The notes under the pieces are model-generated. The model saw only the letters and a list, made by a program, of their open reading frames with translations, was not told the origin of the DNA and searched no databases. The position numbers and the translations under genes are program-made. Positions 1 to 7,129 of a stretch of 28,088 nucleotides of DNA are shown here, one piece after another. Numbering within the stretch: position 1 is the stretch's first letter; each line of letters starts with the position of its first letter. Source of the DNA: Acidobacteriota bacterium (GTDB taxonomy: Bacteria > Acidobacteriota > Vicinamibacteria > Vicinamibacterales > UBA823); the NCBI GenBank assembly GCA_002720285.1, contig PBHT01000003.1, positions 18,780 to 46,867 on the forward strand. Direction: 5' to 3'.

Positions 1-1024
1 CCATAGGTTCGAGAGCCAGGGTTGTCATAGTGGGCATCATCACGACCATGGCCGCTATTTGAGCTGTCATTAGAACCATCCAAAGACCTACCGGAGGAAC
101 GCCGTCTGTTGAGAGGGCCAAGGCCAGCATCAGAAAACTGACTCCCAGTTGAAAGGCCAGTGCGCCGTGCCCGAGACGTCTCGCGCCGATCCGCCCCACT
201 ACCCGAGACCCTGTCAGGGCGACGGCAGCCATCACGCCCATAGTGATGCTGAAATAAGGAACGAACCAGGTTGGCTTCTCAAAGACTTCGCTGATTATTA
301 GTTCAGAACTACTTAGGAAGCTATAGAAAGCTCCTCCTGAGAACAGAAGGGTTAGCGCATAACCAATCGTTACACGGTTCCCCCAAACGACTCTGAGTCC
401 CTCTTTCGTTCCAGAAAAACTGAGATCTCGTTTGTTGGCACTATCTAGTGACTCTGTAATTCTGAAGGACCAAAGCCAGACGACAGTGGCGATGGCTAAA
501 CCGAAAAGCTGTGTCAGTCGCCAAGACCCTCCTGCCCGGACGAGTAGATCTCCGATTACTGGAGCTAGGACTGGTCCCGCAAAAAAGATGGTTTGGACGA
601 TGGCCATCACGCGAGCCATGTCGTCGCCTTCGAATTTGTCCCGGATCATGGCTTGGCTGATGGTGCGGGGAGCGGCGCACCCAATTCCCCAAAGCACTCT
701 GGAAGCTAAGAGAGAGCCAAGGTTTGGGGCCAGTGTGGACCCGAGCGCCCCTAAAGCGAATAGGGCGATGCCTGCTCTTAAGACAGGGATACGTCCGTAG
801 GTATCGGCCAAAGGGCCAAAAAAGGGCATCCCGATAGCCATACCTACAAAAATGCAAGTGATCGTTAGGCCCGGCAGGTTTGAAGTGGGTTCCATGCCAA
901 ACGAAGAACGTAAATCGGCGAAGGCAGGTAGGACCATGTCGATCGCCAAAGCGATGGCGGTGCTCAAAAGAGCAGTGAACGCGATGAACTCACGCTCACC
1001 TTGAATGCGAATAGGGGCCTTCAC
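1..1024 (-). CDS. MFS drug-resistance-type exporter (Bcr/CflA-like), 3' end cut by window edge
   Basis: Inner-membrane major facilitator of the DHA1 type, probably a proton-driven exporter of small molecules. Translating the minus strand from 1024 gives an uninterrupted frame of about 341 codons that leaves the window at base 1. The first helix holds TAIALAIDMVLPAF. The loop between helices 2 and 3 carries the MFS motif A as GPLADTYGRIPVL, and a motif C-like stretch (FFAGPVLAPVIGDLL) follows in helix 5. About ten hydrophobic segments are visible. The start is GTG at 1024-1022; an in-frame TAA lies four codons upstream and the next ATG is already inside helix 1. The start sits one base beyond the TGA of the upstream serine hydrolase gene, so the two are probably translationally coupled. 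It is the last visible gene of a minus-strand operon with an SDR and a PhyH oxygenase. The substrate is unknown. Confidence 0.88.
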   Translation of the reverse strand, partial: MKAPIRIQGEREFIAFTALLSTAIALAIDMVLPAFADLRSSFGMEPTSNLPGLTITCIFVGMAIGMPFFGPLADTYGRIPVLRAGIALFALGALGSTLAPNLGSLLASRVLWGIGCAAPRTISQAMIRDKFEGDDMARVMAIVQTIFFAGPVLAPVIGDLLVRAGGSWRLTQLFGLAIATVVWLWSFRITESLDSANKRDLSFSGTKEGLRVVWGNRVTIGYALTLLFSGGAFYSFLSSSELIISEVFEKPTWFVPYFSITMGVMAAVALTGSRVVGRIGARRLGHGALAFQLGVSFLMLALALSTDGVPPVGLWMVLMTAQIAAMVVMMPTMTTLALEPM

Positions 1025-1025
1025 G

Positions 1026-2195
1026 TCAAGGAGTTATGGCTTTGTAGGTAGCCCGTTCAAACTGTTCTAGGAGATTCGATACTTGAGGAATCATGAATGG
1101 GAGTGTCTGAGTCATTAGGAGTGCCCCAAGACCTGACTTCGGATCCACCCAGAAGTGGGTATTGAACAAACCCGCCCAACTCATCGACCCCCGCTGGCGC
1201 CCCTCTGGCACAGCCTCTTCGTTCAGTTGGAATGTCAGACCCCATGACTTTGGAACCCCTGGCATGAACTCGAAATCGGCACTCAAAATCTGGTTATGAG
1301 ATGTCACGGGTGACACACGCAATTGACCCATGTTATTTGACGACATTGCTGAAACAGTTTCGCTTGACAAGAGTCGACGTCCGAAAAGCTCGCCTTCGTT
1401 GAGCAACATTTGGATAAAGCGCGCATAGTCGAGCGTTGTTGAATACAGCCCGCCGCCGCCGCTATCGAACTCGGGAAGTGTCTTCCGATCACTGGGAATC
1501 AACGCCTTCCACTGTTCGCCGTCGAGAAGGTGAGTGGCAGCGAGCCGGTCTGCCATGGTCGCATTGCATTGGTAAGCGGTATCAGACATTCCCAGTGGTT
1601 CAAAGATCTCCGACCTCATCCAACTCTCAAGACTCACCCCGCTCACGGTTTCGAGAAGCTGCCCGGCCCAATCGATCCCTATTCCGTACTCCCAGCGTTC
1701 TCCGGGTTCGAACGAAAGTGGGTGACGTAGAGATGCCAACTTGCCGCTGCCGGTACTGGGTGCGCCGGTATGTTCAATCCACGCGGCCACATCGGAGTTC
1801 CAGATCTCATAAGTGAAACCAGATGTGTGCGTGAGCAGATTGCGTAGAGTCACCGGATTCTGAGGGGCACGCAGAACGGGTCCGGACTCATCAAAGCGAT
1901 CAATAACTTGTACGTCAGCGAGCCATGGGATGACGTCACCAGCGGGTTGGTCAAGCGCAAGTAGTCCACGTTCTACCGCCTGCATGCACGCGACGCCGGT
2001 AATGGGCTTTGTCATTGACGCGATCTGAAAAACAGTGTCATCGGTCATAGGGTCACCGCTGATCTCGGACCTGACTCCATAGGAGCGGATGCTTCGCAAC
2101 CCCTCGTTGTCAACAACCGCAGCGACAGCTCCAGGAATGACGTTGTCTCGCACAGCAGCACTAATTACGGTGTCGATCGTTTGATCCAAAGTCAC
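1026..2195 (-). CDS. Serine hydrolase of the beta-lactamase/family VIII esterase class
   Basis: A 389-residue enzyme with the class C beta-lactamase fold, the usual length for family VIII carboxylesterases (EstB-like), which cleave esters or beta-lactams through an acyl-serine. The SxxK motif is S60-M-T-K63 and the second catalytic motif starts at Tyr170 (WEYGIGIDW). HTSG lies at 123-126 and a W-x-G element typical of family VIII is at 340-342 (WAGLFNTHFW). There is no signal peptide, so it should act in the cytoplasm, which argues for an esterase or amidase rather than a secreted beta-lactamase. The start is GTG at 2195, whose GTGA overlaps the TGA of the PhyH gene; the exporter gene follows almost immediately. 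The operon suggests that a hydroxylated substrate is hydrolysed and then exported, but this is inference. Confidence 0.9.
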   Translation of the reverse strand: MTLDQTIDTVISAAVRDNVIPGAVAAVVDNEGLRSIRSYGVRSEISGDPMTDDTVFQIASMTKPITGVACMQAVERGLLALDQPAGDVIPWLADVQVIDRFDESGPVLRAPQNPVTLRNLLTHTSGFTYEIWNSDVAAWIEHTGAPSTGSGKLASLRHPLSFEPGERWEYGIGIDWAGQLLETVSGVSLESWMRSEIFEPLGMSDTAYQCNATMADRLAATHLLDGEQWKALIPSDRKTLPEFDSGGGGLYSTTLDYARFIQMLLNEGELFGRRLLSSETVSAMSSNNMGQLRVSPVTSHNQILSADFEFMPGVPKSWGLTFQLNEEAVPEGRQRGSMSWAGLFNTHFWVDPKSGLGALLMTQTLPFMIPQVSNLLEQFERATYKAITP

Positions 2196-3124
2196 TTACC
2201 TAGGGCCTCTCGCCATGGACGTGCGTCGATACCTTGGTAACGCACTTCCAGCGCATCAACGAGTTCTGAAGTCCAATAGGGGTGACCTGGTCTGGGTGCT
2301 CCGAATAAGGCGAGTTCCTCCGGGGTGCAACTCGCGGCAAACTTCGACCACGGACCCCGATTGGAATTTTGTTGAAAACTGTCGAAACCAATCCAGTCGT
2401 GGTGAGCGTGTTTAAACGCGATATTCATCAAAAATCGCGAGCCTTCATGCCTAGTGAGATCCACTCCCCGGTGCCACACGTCAGGGCGATACGCGAGATA
2501 CGAGCCTCGCTGCCCAGTTGCTGCCTGAGGATTCAAGCCCGGAGGAGCATCGCCGAGACTGAGTACTTCAGTCGGACCGACGCCATTTTCTACGTCGGAT
2601 AGATACAGGAAACCCTCCAGGTTCCACCAGTCCGGTTCAATTCGGTCCGGGACAATGTTGTGATTGCGGTCTTGATGGAAAGGTTGCTCATAATTAGTGA
2701 CCCCGGTGTATTTTCCCCAGATCCTCGCTTGGTACAACCGGATGTCGTCAGTACCCATGGCACGTTTAGCGAACTCAACGACGCGGGGATGGATCTGAAG
2801 TCGATTGAGGCCGTGGGCGTCATACGGGAAAAGGACGTGTCCAAGAAATTGGCGTAAACGAAAATTGGACCCCTCATCGCCTTTGTGGCTCATCCCGTGT
2901 GATGCGCCTTGGCTCGCAGGCTTGTATCGGCTATCAGTGCTTTCGTTCTCGAAGTAAGCGAGAGCTTCGGGATTTCCGGAGTGATAATCAGCAGGAGTAG
3001 GGAAATGTTTCCATAGCTCATTTACCGCTTCGTCGATTTCGGCTGTGGGTACTAAGTCATGTACGACAGTCCACCCTTGCGTACGCCATTCTTCAGCCGC
3101 CTTGTCAAGGTCAGTGGTCACCAT
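2192..3124 (-). CDS. Phytanoyl-CoA dioxygenase (PhyH) family Fe(II)/2-oxoglutarate oxygenase
   Basis: A 310-residue non-haem iron oxygenase that should couple decarboxylation of 2-oxoglutarate to hydroxylation of an organic substrate. The iron triad is visible as H150-Q-D152 (PFHQDRNHN) and the distal His218 (YRPDVWHRG). Arg230 (GSRFLMNIAF), about 12 residues on, is the likely 2-oxoglutarate carboxylate ligand. The length is normal for PhyH proteins. The gene starts with ATG at 3124, 35 bases after the SDR stop codon, and its stop overlaps the start of the serine hydrolase. PhyH members act on very varied substrates (fatty acyl-CoAs, amino acids, natural products), so no substrate is proposed. 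A second, different PhyH protein lies at 21161-22012 and a TauD-fold oxygenase at 17752-18597. Confidence 0.92.
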   Translation of the reverse strand: MVTTDLDKAAEEWRTQGWTVVHDLVPTAEIDEAVNELWKHFPTPADYHSGNPEALAYFENESTDSRYKPASQGASHGMSHKGDEGSNFRLRQFLGHVLFPYDAHGLNRLQIHPRVVEFAKRAMGTDDIRLYQARIWGKYTGVTNYEQPFHQDRNHNIVPDRIEPDWWNLEGFLYLSDVENGVGPTEVLSLGDAPPGLNPQAATGQRGSYLAYRPDVWHRGVDLTRHEGSRFLMNIAFKHAHHDWIGFDSFQQNSNRGPWSKFAASCTPEELALFGAPRPGHPYWTSELVDALEVRYQGIDARPWREALGK

Positions 3125-3159
3125 TTGGGGAGGCTACTCCGCGGAGCCATGGAGGCCGC

Positions 3160-3927
3160 TCAACGGGCGCCTTGACCATCATGAACACGGATAGTCGCGC
3201 CGGTCACGAAGTCAGAGTCTGGCGACACTAAGTAAAGCAACGTGCTGTCGAGCTGAGATGGTTTTCCTATTCGTTTGCGTGGGAATTCTCGCGTGATGTC
3301 GCCCATCCGTTCGAGCATGCCATCCATCATTTCGCTTTCAAACGCGCCCGGCGCAATGCAGTTGACATTGACGTCGTAGCGCGCAAACTCAAGAGCCAAC
3401 ATTTCGGTCATTCGAACAACAGCGCTCTTGGTGATCGCATACCACGAAGTTCCAATACCGGCGCTGTAGGCCGCCCCAGATGCGATGTTGACTATGCGCC
3501 CTGGAAGTTCCGCTTCGATAAGACGGCGCGTTACTTCGCTTGCCAAATGAAAGAGGGAGGTCAGATTTGTAGCGACCATCTCATCAACGAACTTTGGGTC
3601 CATTCTCAATGCAAGCTTTGCATCGGGTTTGCCGGCATTATTGACCAATATCTGAATGGGCCCTAGCTCGTCTTGGACTCTTGCGACTGAAGTGAACAAG
3701 GCGTCAGTGTCCGTGACGTCAAGGGGGACGGTCAAAACGTTCCCACCTGCGTTTCTCAAACGGTCGGCTAACTCTTCAAGTCGATCGACTCGTCGACCGG
3801 CGATTGCGACGTTCGCCCCGCATGCCGCGAGCACCTCAGCAAAACGGCGTCCCAAGCCGGAAGTGGTGCCTGTTACCAACGCGGTTTGGCCCGTCAGATC
3901 CGTCGAAAAGTTAGGTGCTTCGGTCAT
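3160..3927 (-). CDS. Short-chain dehydrogenase/reductase (SDR), classical type
   Basis: A cytoplasmic NAD(P)(H)-dependent oxidoreductase of 255 residues from the preferred start. The Rossmann glycine motif TGTTSGLG covers residues 19-26 and NNAG lies at 96-99. The catalytic set is Asn121, Ser150, Tyr163 and Lys167 (WYAITK). Basic residues after beta-strand 2 (AGRR) hint at NADP(H). The frame is open upstream to 3975, but ATG at 3927 is chosen because a strong AGGGGGAA lies just before it and the extra 16 residues do not look like SDR sequence. It is the first gene of a minus-strand operon continuing into PhyH oxygenase, serine hydrolase and MFS exporter. It faces another SDR gene, at 4019, across a short divergent gap. 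The substrate is unknown; a hydroxyl made by the oxygenase is one possibility. Confidence 0.93.
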   Translation of the reverse strand: MTEAPNFSTDLTGQTALVTGTTSGLGRRFAEVLAACGANVAIAGRRVDRLEELADRLRNAGGNVLTVPLDVTDTDALFTSVARVQDELGPIQILVNNAGKPDAKLALRMDPKFVDEMVATNLTSLFHLASEVTRRLIEAELPGRIVNIASGAAYSAGIGTSWYAITKSAVVRMTEMLALEFARYDVNVNCIAPGAFESEMMDGMLERMGDITREFPRKRIGKPSQLDSTLLYLVSPDSDFVTGATIRVHDGQGAR

Positions 3928-3929
3928 CG

Positions 3930-3937
3930 TTCCCCCT
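3930..3937 (-). promoter_or_regulatory. Ribosome binding site that sets the SDR start
   Basis: On the minus strand AGGGGGAA precedes the ATG at 3927 by only a few bases. It matches the anti-Shine-Dalgarno sequence well and supports this ATG over the upstream in-frame start at 3975, which has no comparable site. Confidence 0.7.
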
Positions 3938-4018
3938 GTTGAGCAAATCTCTGCCGTCCTTTGTCTACGCCGCAAAGTATTGACCGTCTAATCGCGGCAC
4001 CACGAATTAGGGTGCGCG
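3938..4018. promoter_or_regulatory. Divergent intergenic region between two SDR operons
   Basis: This gap of about 80 bases separates two operons transcribed in opposite directions, so it should hold both promoters and any shared operator. A TTGACC hexamer lies near 3980 on the plus strand, but no convincing -10 sits 16-18 bases from it. I saw no clear palindrome. A regulator gene is not adjacent. Confidence 0.4.
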
Positions 4019-4798
4019 TTGGTGAGTGAACCTCTAATTCTCGATGCTGGACGCGTAAAACCGGGAACCCGCGCGCTCGTTACAGGTGGCGGGTCCGGCA
4101 TTGGTCGGGCAATTGCTGACGCCCTTCGTGCTGCTGGAGCGGATGTTTTAGTTTGTGACATCGATGCCTCTACTGGCCCCGACATTGTGAGCGATATCGC
4201 AGATGACGACGCAGTTGATCAACTGTTCAAGGCAGTAGACCGGAAATTTGGCGGGTTAGAGGTTCTGGTGAACAACGTCGGCGTGGCTGGGCCTGCGGGC
4301 CTGGTCGACGAAATCGATGCGGGCGCCTTTGACGAAGTGATTCGAGTAAATGTGGGCGGAACATTTCGAGTGACAGCGCGAGCGGTCCCGTTTTTGCGCG
4401 CATCTGGCGGAGGATTGATTGTGAACATTGCGTCGACTGCAGGAATATTCCCGTACCCATACCGGTCACCATATGTGGCGGCAAAGTGGGCGATTGTTGG
4501 CCTCGGCCGCAGTTGGGCAATGGAATTAGGGGCAGACAACATTCGAGTGAATGTTGTCTGCCCAGGTTCGGTGGGGGGACCAAGAATGGACCAGGTGATT
4601 GAACGAGAGGCGGCCGTCACAGGAGTGAACCCCTCATCTCTTCGCCGAGGTTACGAAGAACAGGTTTCGATGCGCCGCTTCATGGATGCTGCCGATGTCG
4701 CGGGCGCTGTCGTCTACATGGCGTCACCTGCTGGTAGGCACGTCTCGGGACAGGTGCTTTCCATTGATGGAGCTACCGAATCGTTGAGAAGTTCCTGA
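4019..4798 (+). CDS. Short-chain dehydrogenase/reductase (FabG-like SDR)
   Basis: A classical SDR of 259 residues, cytoplasmic and NAD(P)-dependent. The nucleotide motif is GGGSGIG at residues 23-29, with Asp47 after beta-strand 2 (LVCDIDAS), which favours NAD(H). NNVG lies at 85-88, and the catalytic residues are Asn111, Ser139, Tyr152 and Lys156 (YVAAK). The start is TTG at 4019 or GTG at 4022; AGGG at 4009-4012 suits either, and I cannot separate them. It is the first gene of a plus-strand group with two nitroreductases and an EamA exporter; the next gene begins 58 bases later with its own good ribosome binding site. It shares the fold but not close sequence with the SDR at 3160-3927. The substrate is unknown. 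Confidence 0.93.
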   Translation: MVSEPLILDAGRVKPGTRALVTGGGSGIGRAIADALRAAGADVLVCDIDASTGPDIVSDIADDDAVDQLFKAVDRKFGGLEVLVNNVGVAGPAGLVDEIDAGAFDEVIRVNVGGTFRVTARAVPFLRASGGGLIVNIASTAGIFPYPYRSPYVAAKWAIVGLGRSWAMELGADNIRVNVVCPGSVGGPRMDQVIEREAAVTGVNPSSLRRGYEEQVSMRRFMDAADVAGAVVYMASPAGRHVSGQVLSIDGATESLRSS

Positions 4799-4855
4799 GC
4801 AGCTGTGGCTCAAGTGGGGCACACTCGTGTCGTCGTCTTAATCTAGGAGCATCTA

Positions 4856-5506
4856 GTGAATGTGACCGAAGCTACTCAGCGTCGAGCATCGATACGGTCG
4901 TTTTTGCCGGATGCAGTGAGTAATCAACAAATCCGTGAACTCCTAGAAGTTGCGTCACGCGCTCCGTCTGGAGGAAATGTTCAGCCCTGGAAGGTCTACG
5001 TTCTGAACGGCGAATCTATGACAAATTTTCGCGCGTTCATATCGGAGCGACGACCTGGTGAATCCGAATATCCGGTTTACCCACCGAATTTGCAAGAGCC
5101 GTACCGAACAAGCCGTTACGAATTAGGCGAAGCTATGTACGAAAAACTTGGTATACCGCGAGAGGACAAGCCAGCACGGTTCGCCCACTTAGCTCGCAAC
5201 TTTGACTTTTTTGGCGCCCCTGCAGCTTTCTTTTGTTTCATTGAAAGAAACATGGGCGCCGCTCAGTGGTCTGATTTAGGGATGTTCCTTCAAAACTTTA
5301 TGCTGCTCGCTGTTGAGGCTGGCCTAGACACGTGTCCACAAGAAGCATGGGCTAATCATTGGCAGTCCGTTCAAGAGTTTTGCGGCGCACCAGAACAAGA
5401 AATGCTTTTTTGTGGGATGGCCATTGGAAAACGCGATGACGCGAAGCCAGTCAATAGCCTTCGAAGTGAACGGATGCCCGTAGACGAATGGTCAACTTGG
5501 TTGTGA
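4856..5506 (+). CDS. Nitroreductase-family FMN oxidoreductase, first of a tandem pair
   Basis: A 216-residue FMN-dependent reductase of the nitroreductase superfamily, normally a homodimer using NAD(P)H. The N-terminal FMN phosphate motif is RRASIRSF (residues 9-16). It is followed by the APSGGNVQPW segment typical of NfnB-like proteins, and the late glycine segment reads FCGMAIGK. The start is GTG at 4856, preceded by AGGAGC at 4844-4849. Family members reduce nitro groups, quinones, flavins or enones, so the natural substrate is open. It lies 10 bases before a second, distinct nitroreductase gene, which suggests co-transcription and perhaps a heterodimer or two successive reductions. Confidence 0.92.
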   Translation: MNVTEATQRRASIRSFLPDAVSNQQIRELLEVASRAPSGGNVQPWKVYVLNGESMTNFRAFISERRPGESEYPVYPPNLQEPYRTSRYELGEAMYEKLGIPREDKPARFAHLARNFDFFGAPAAFFCFIERNMGAAQWSDLGMFLQNFMLLAVEAGLDTCPQEAWANHWQSVQEFCGAPEQEMLFCGMAIGKRDDAKPVNSLRSERMPVDEWSTWL

Positions 5507-5516
5507 GGATCAAATT

Positions 5517-6170
5517 ATGAATGACATCTATCAGATGATGAGCACACTTCGCGCGGTGCGTCGTCTTCGTTCCGACCCCATCCCAGATGACGTATTAGAC
5601 CGCGTTTTGCAAGCCGCAGCTTGGGCTCCGACCGGTGGCAATATGCAGCCGTGGCGTGTGGTGGTAGTCCGAAGCGCGGAACGGAAACAAGCGCTAGCTG
5701 ATGTTTACCGGCCCGCCTGGTATAGCTACGCGAAGGGTTACGACGCGAGGATCGAGGCACTCCCCCTGGAAGAAGCCGAAAAAGCCCGAAGAAATCGCGT
5801 CGCTGGTGATTACCTCGCCGATCACATTCACGAGGCTCCGGTCATTCTGATGTTTGTAGCGGACCCAAAGATGATGGCAATTACTGACGCCAAATTGGAT
5901 CGAATTTCGATGGTTGGTGGTGGCTCGGTCTACACCGCTATTCAGAACGCGATGTTGGCCGCTCGCACTGAGGGATTGGGTTGTGTGTTGACCACTTTGC
6001 ACTGCCTAGCCGAAGATGAGGTGAAGGCTGCTCTACATATTCCGGAAGGATGGGCGACTCTTGGCATGGTGCCCCTTGGCTATCCCATTGGTAAAGGACA
6101 TGGACCGATCTCTCGTCAACCTGCCTCAGTTCTGGCCTATGACGACGTGTTTGGGGCTGTGTGGCGCTAA
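5517..6170 (+). CDS. Nitroreductase-family FMN oxidoreductase, second of a tandem pair
   Basis: A 217-residue member of the same superfamily as its upstream neighbour but clearly a different subfamily. The FMN-binding start reads TLRAVRRLRSDPIPDD and the next signature is APTGGNMQPW. The C-terminal part (MVPLGYPIGKGHGPISRQP) resembles a form I associate with actinobacterial nitroreductases. The ATG at 5517 follows GAGGAT at 5505-5510, which overlaps the stop codon of the first nitroreductase gene, so the two are very likely co-translated. Its 3' end overlaps the longest possible start of the EamA exporter by 10 bases. The substrate is unknown. Confidence 0.92.
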   Translation: MNDIYQMMSTLRAVRRLRSDPIPDDVLDRVLQAAAWAPTGGNMQPWRVVVVRSAERKQALADVYRPAWYSYAKGYDARIEALPLEEAEKARRNRVAGDYLADHIHEAPVILMFVADPKMMAITDAKLDRISMVGGGSVYTAIQNAMLAARTEGLGCVLTTLHCLAEDEVKAALHIPEGWATLGMVPLGYPIGKGHGPISRQPASVLAYDDVFGAVWR

Positions 6171-7129
6171 CCGGTGCGGGGCCTCGTGCCCCGTCAGTAT
6201 TCCTAATCGGATCAGCTTCAAATAGTAAGAAGTCGGACTTACCAGTGCGGGACGGTCGCGCCCTGCCTCTTTTAGTCATGGCGGTAGTGGTCGTCGTCTG
6301 GGGAATTGGGCCTCCCATCTCAAAACTCATAACTGCGTCGCCTCTGATTTCGACTTTCATTCGCTTTGGGATTTCATCGCCGATTCTTTTGCTGCTACTA
6401 GCAGTTCGAGGTCGCAGCTTGAGTCGGCGCGTCTTTTGGTCCACCGCTTTGCCGGGCCTTTGTTTCGGCTTTAACTTGATTTTTGTGTTTGCTGCAGTTC
6501 AGCAAACTGCTATTTCTTTGTTGTCGACGGTGATGGCTATGCAGCCCGCGTTGCTTCTAGTGTTCTCGGGCCCGCTTTTCGGAGAACGGCCGTCGATGCG
6601 CCAGTTGTTCTTCACTCTTACCGGAGTTGGTGGAGCGATCCTCGTCGTCCTCGGGGCGGGTGGCGATTTGAGCGCGTCTCTCACAGGCCTGGGTTATGCC
6701 GGCCTGTCGTTGGTTTCCTTCACCGCGTATTTTGTACTGACACGGCAAGCCCGCACGGATCACGAGGTTGATCCGATCGAATGGATGGCCGGCATCAATA
6801 TCTGGTCTTTCGTTGCGACCGTACTACCGGTGCTACTCATTACTCAGCGATCGGATTGGGGGGAATTTGGTGGGAGTGATTGGCTGTGGATTTTGATCGT
6901 CGCGTTCATTACCGGTGTCTTCGGGCACGTTTTGATGACATGGGTTCATGGACACTTGGAAGCGGCGCGCTCGTCCCTGTACAACCTTGCGATGCATTTA
7001 GTTGCTGTGGGGCTCGCCTGGCCCTTGCATGATGAAGCGATCACTGTAACTCAGGCTTTTGGAGGTCTGGCCCTGCTCGGTTCTGTAGCTCTTGTCATTA
7101 GTGCGCCTGTTCGGCAAGGGGTTCGATGA
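6161..7129 (+). CDS. EamA/DMT-family transporter
   Basis: A membrane protein of the drug/metabolite transporter superfamily, about 320 residues with two five-helix EamA repeats (roughly residues 30-165 and 175-315). Helix 1 reads LLVMAVVVVVWGIGPPISK. The family exports amino acids, nucleosides or other metabolites. Two starts are possible. GTG at 6161 overlaps the nitroreductase stop region and has GGGG close upstream. GTG at 6245 would remove a 28-residue polar leader and place the start just before helix 1, the usual arrangement in the family; I cannot decide between them. The last 32 bases overlap the 3' end of the alkylsulfatase gene on the other strand. Its position suggests it exports a product of the SDR/nitroreductase group. 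Confidence 0.9.
   Translation: MALTGAGPRAPSVFLIGSASNSKKSDLPVRDGRALPLLVMAVVVVVWGIGPPISKLITASPLISTFIRFGISSPILLLLLAVRGRSLSRRVFWSTALPGLCFGFNLIFVFAAVQQTAISLLSTVMAMQPALLLVFSGPLFGERPSMRQLFFTLTGVGGAILVVLGAGGDLSASLTGLGYAGLSLVSFTAYFVLTRQARTDHEVDPIEWMAGINIWSFVATVLPVLLITQRSDWGEFGGSDWLWILIVAFITGVFGHVLMTWVHGHLEAARSSLYNLAMHLVAVGLAWPLHDEAITVTQAFGGLALLGSVALVISAPVRQGVR

Noticed and set aside
441..857. Minus-strand open frame of 138 codons
   Set aside because: It is the neighbouring frame of the MFS exporter on the same strand; the exporter frame shows motif A and regular hydrophobic helices, this one does not.
1026..2195. Antibiotic-resistance beta-lactamase
   Set aside because: The fold motifs fit, but the absence of a signal peptide, the WEYG form of the second motif and the W-x-G element fit family VIII esterases better.
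4219..4620. Two long antisense frames across the SDR gene at 4019-4798
   Set aside because: Low-complexity Pro/Arg/Thr composition opposite a fully recognisable SDR; no start signals.
5938..6444. Minus-strand open frame of 168 codons over the second nitroreductase and EamA genes
   Set aside because: It lies across two genes with clear motifs, is rich in Arg/Pro/Ser in an unstructured pattern and matches no family; it is a shadow frame.
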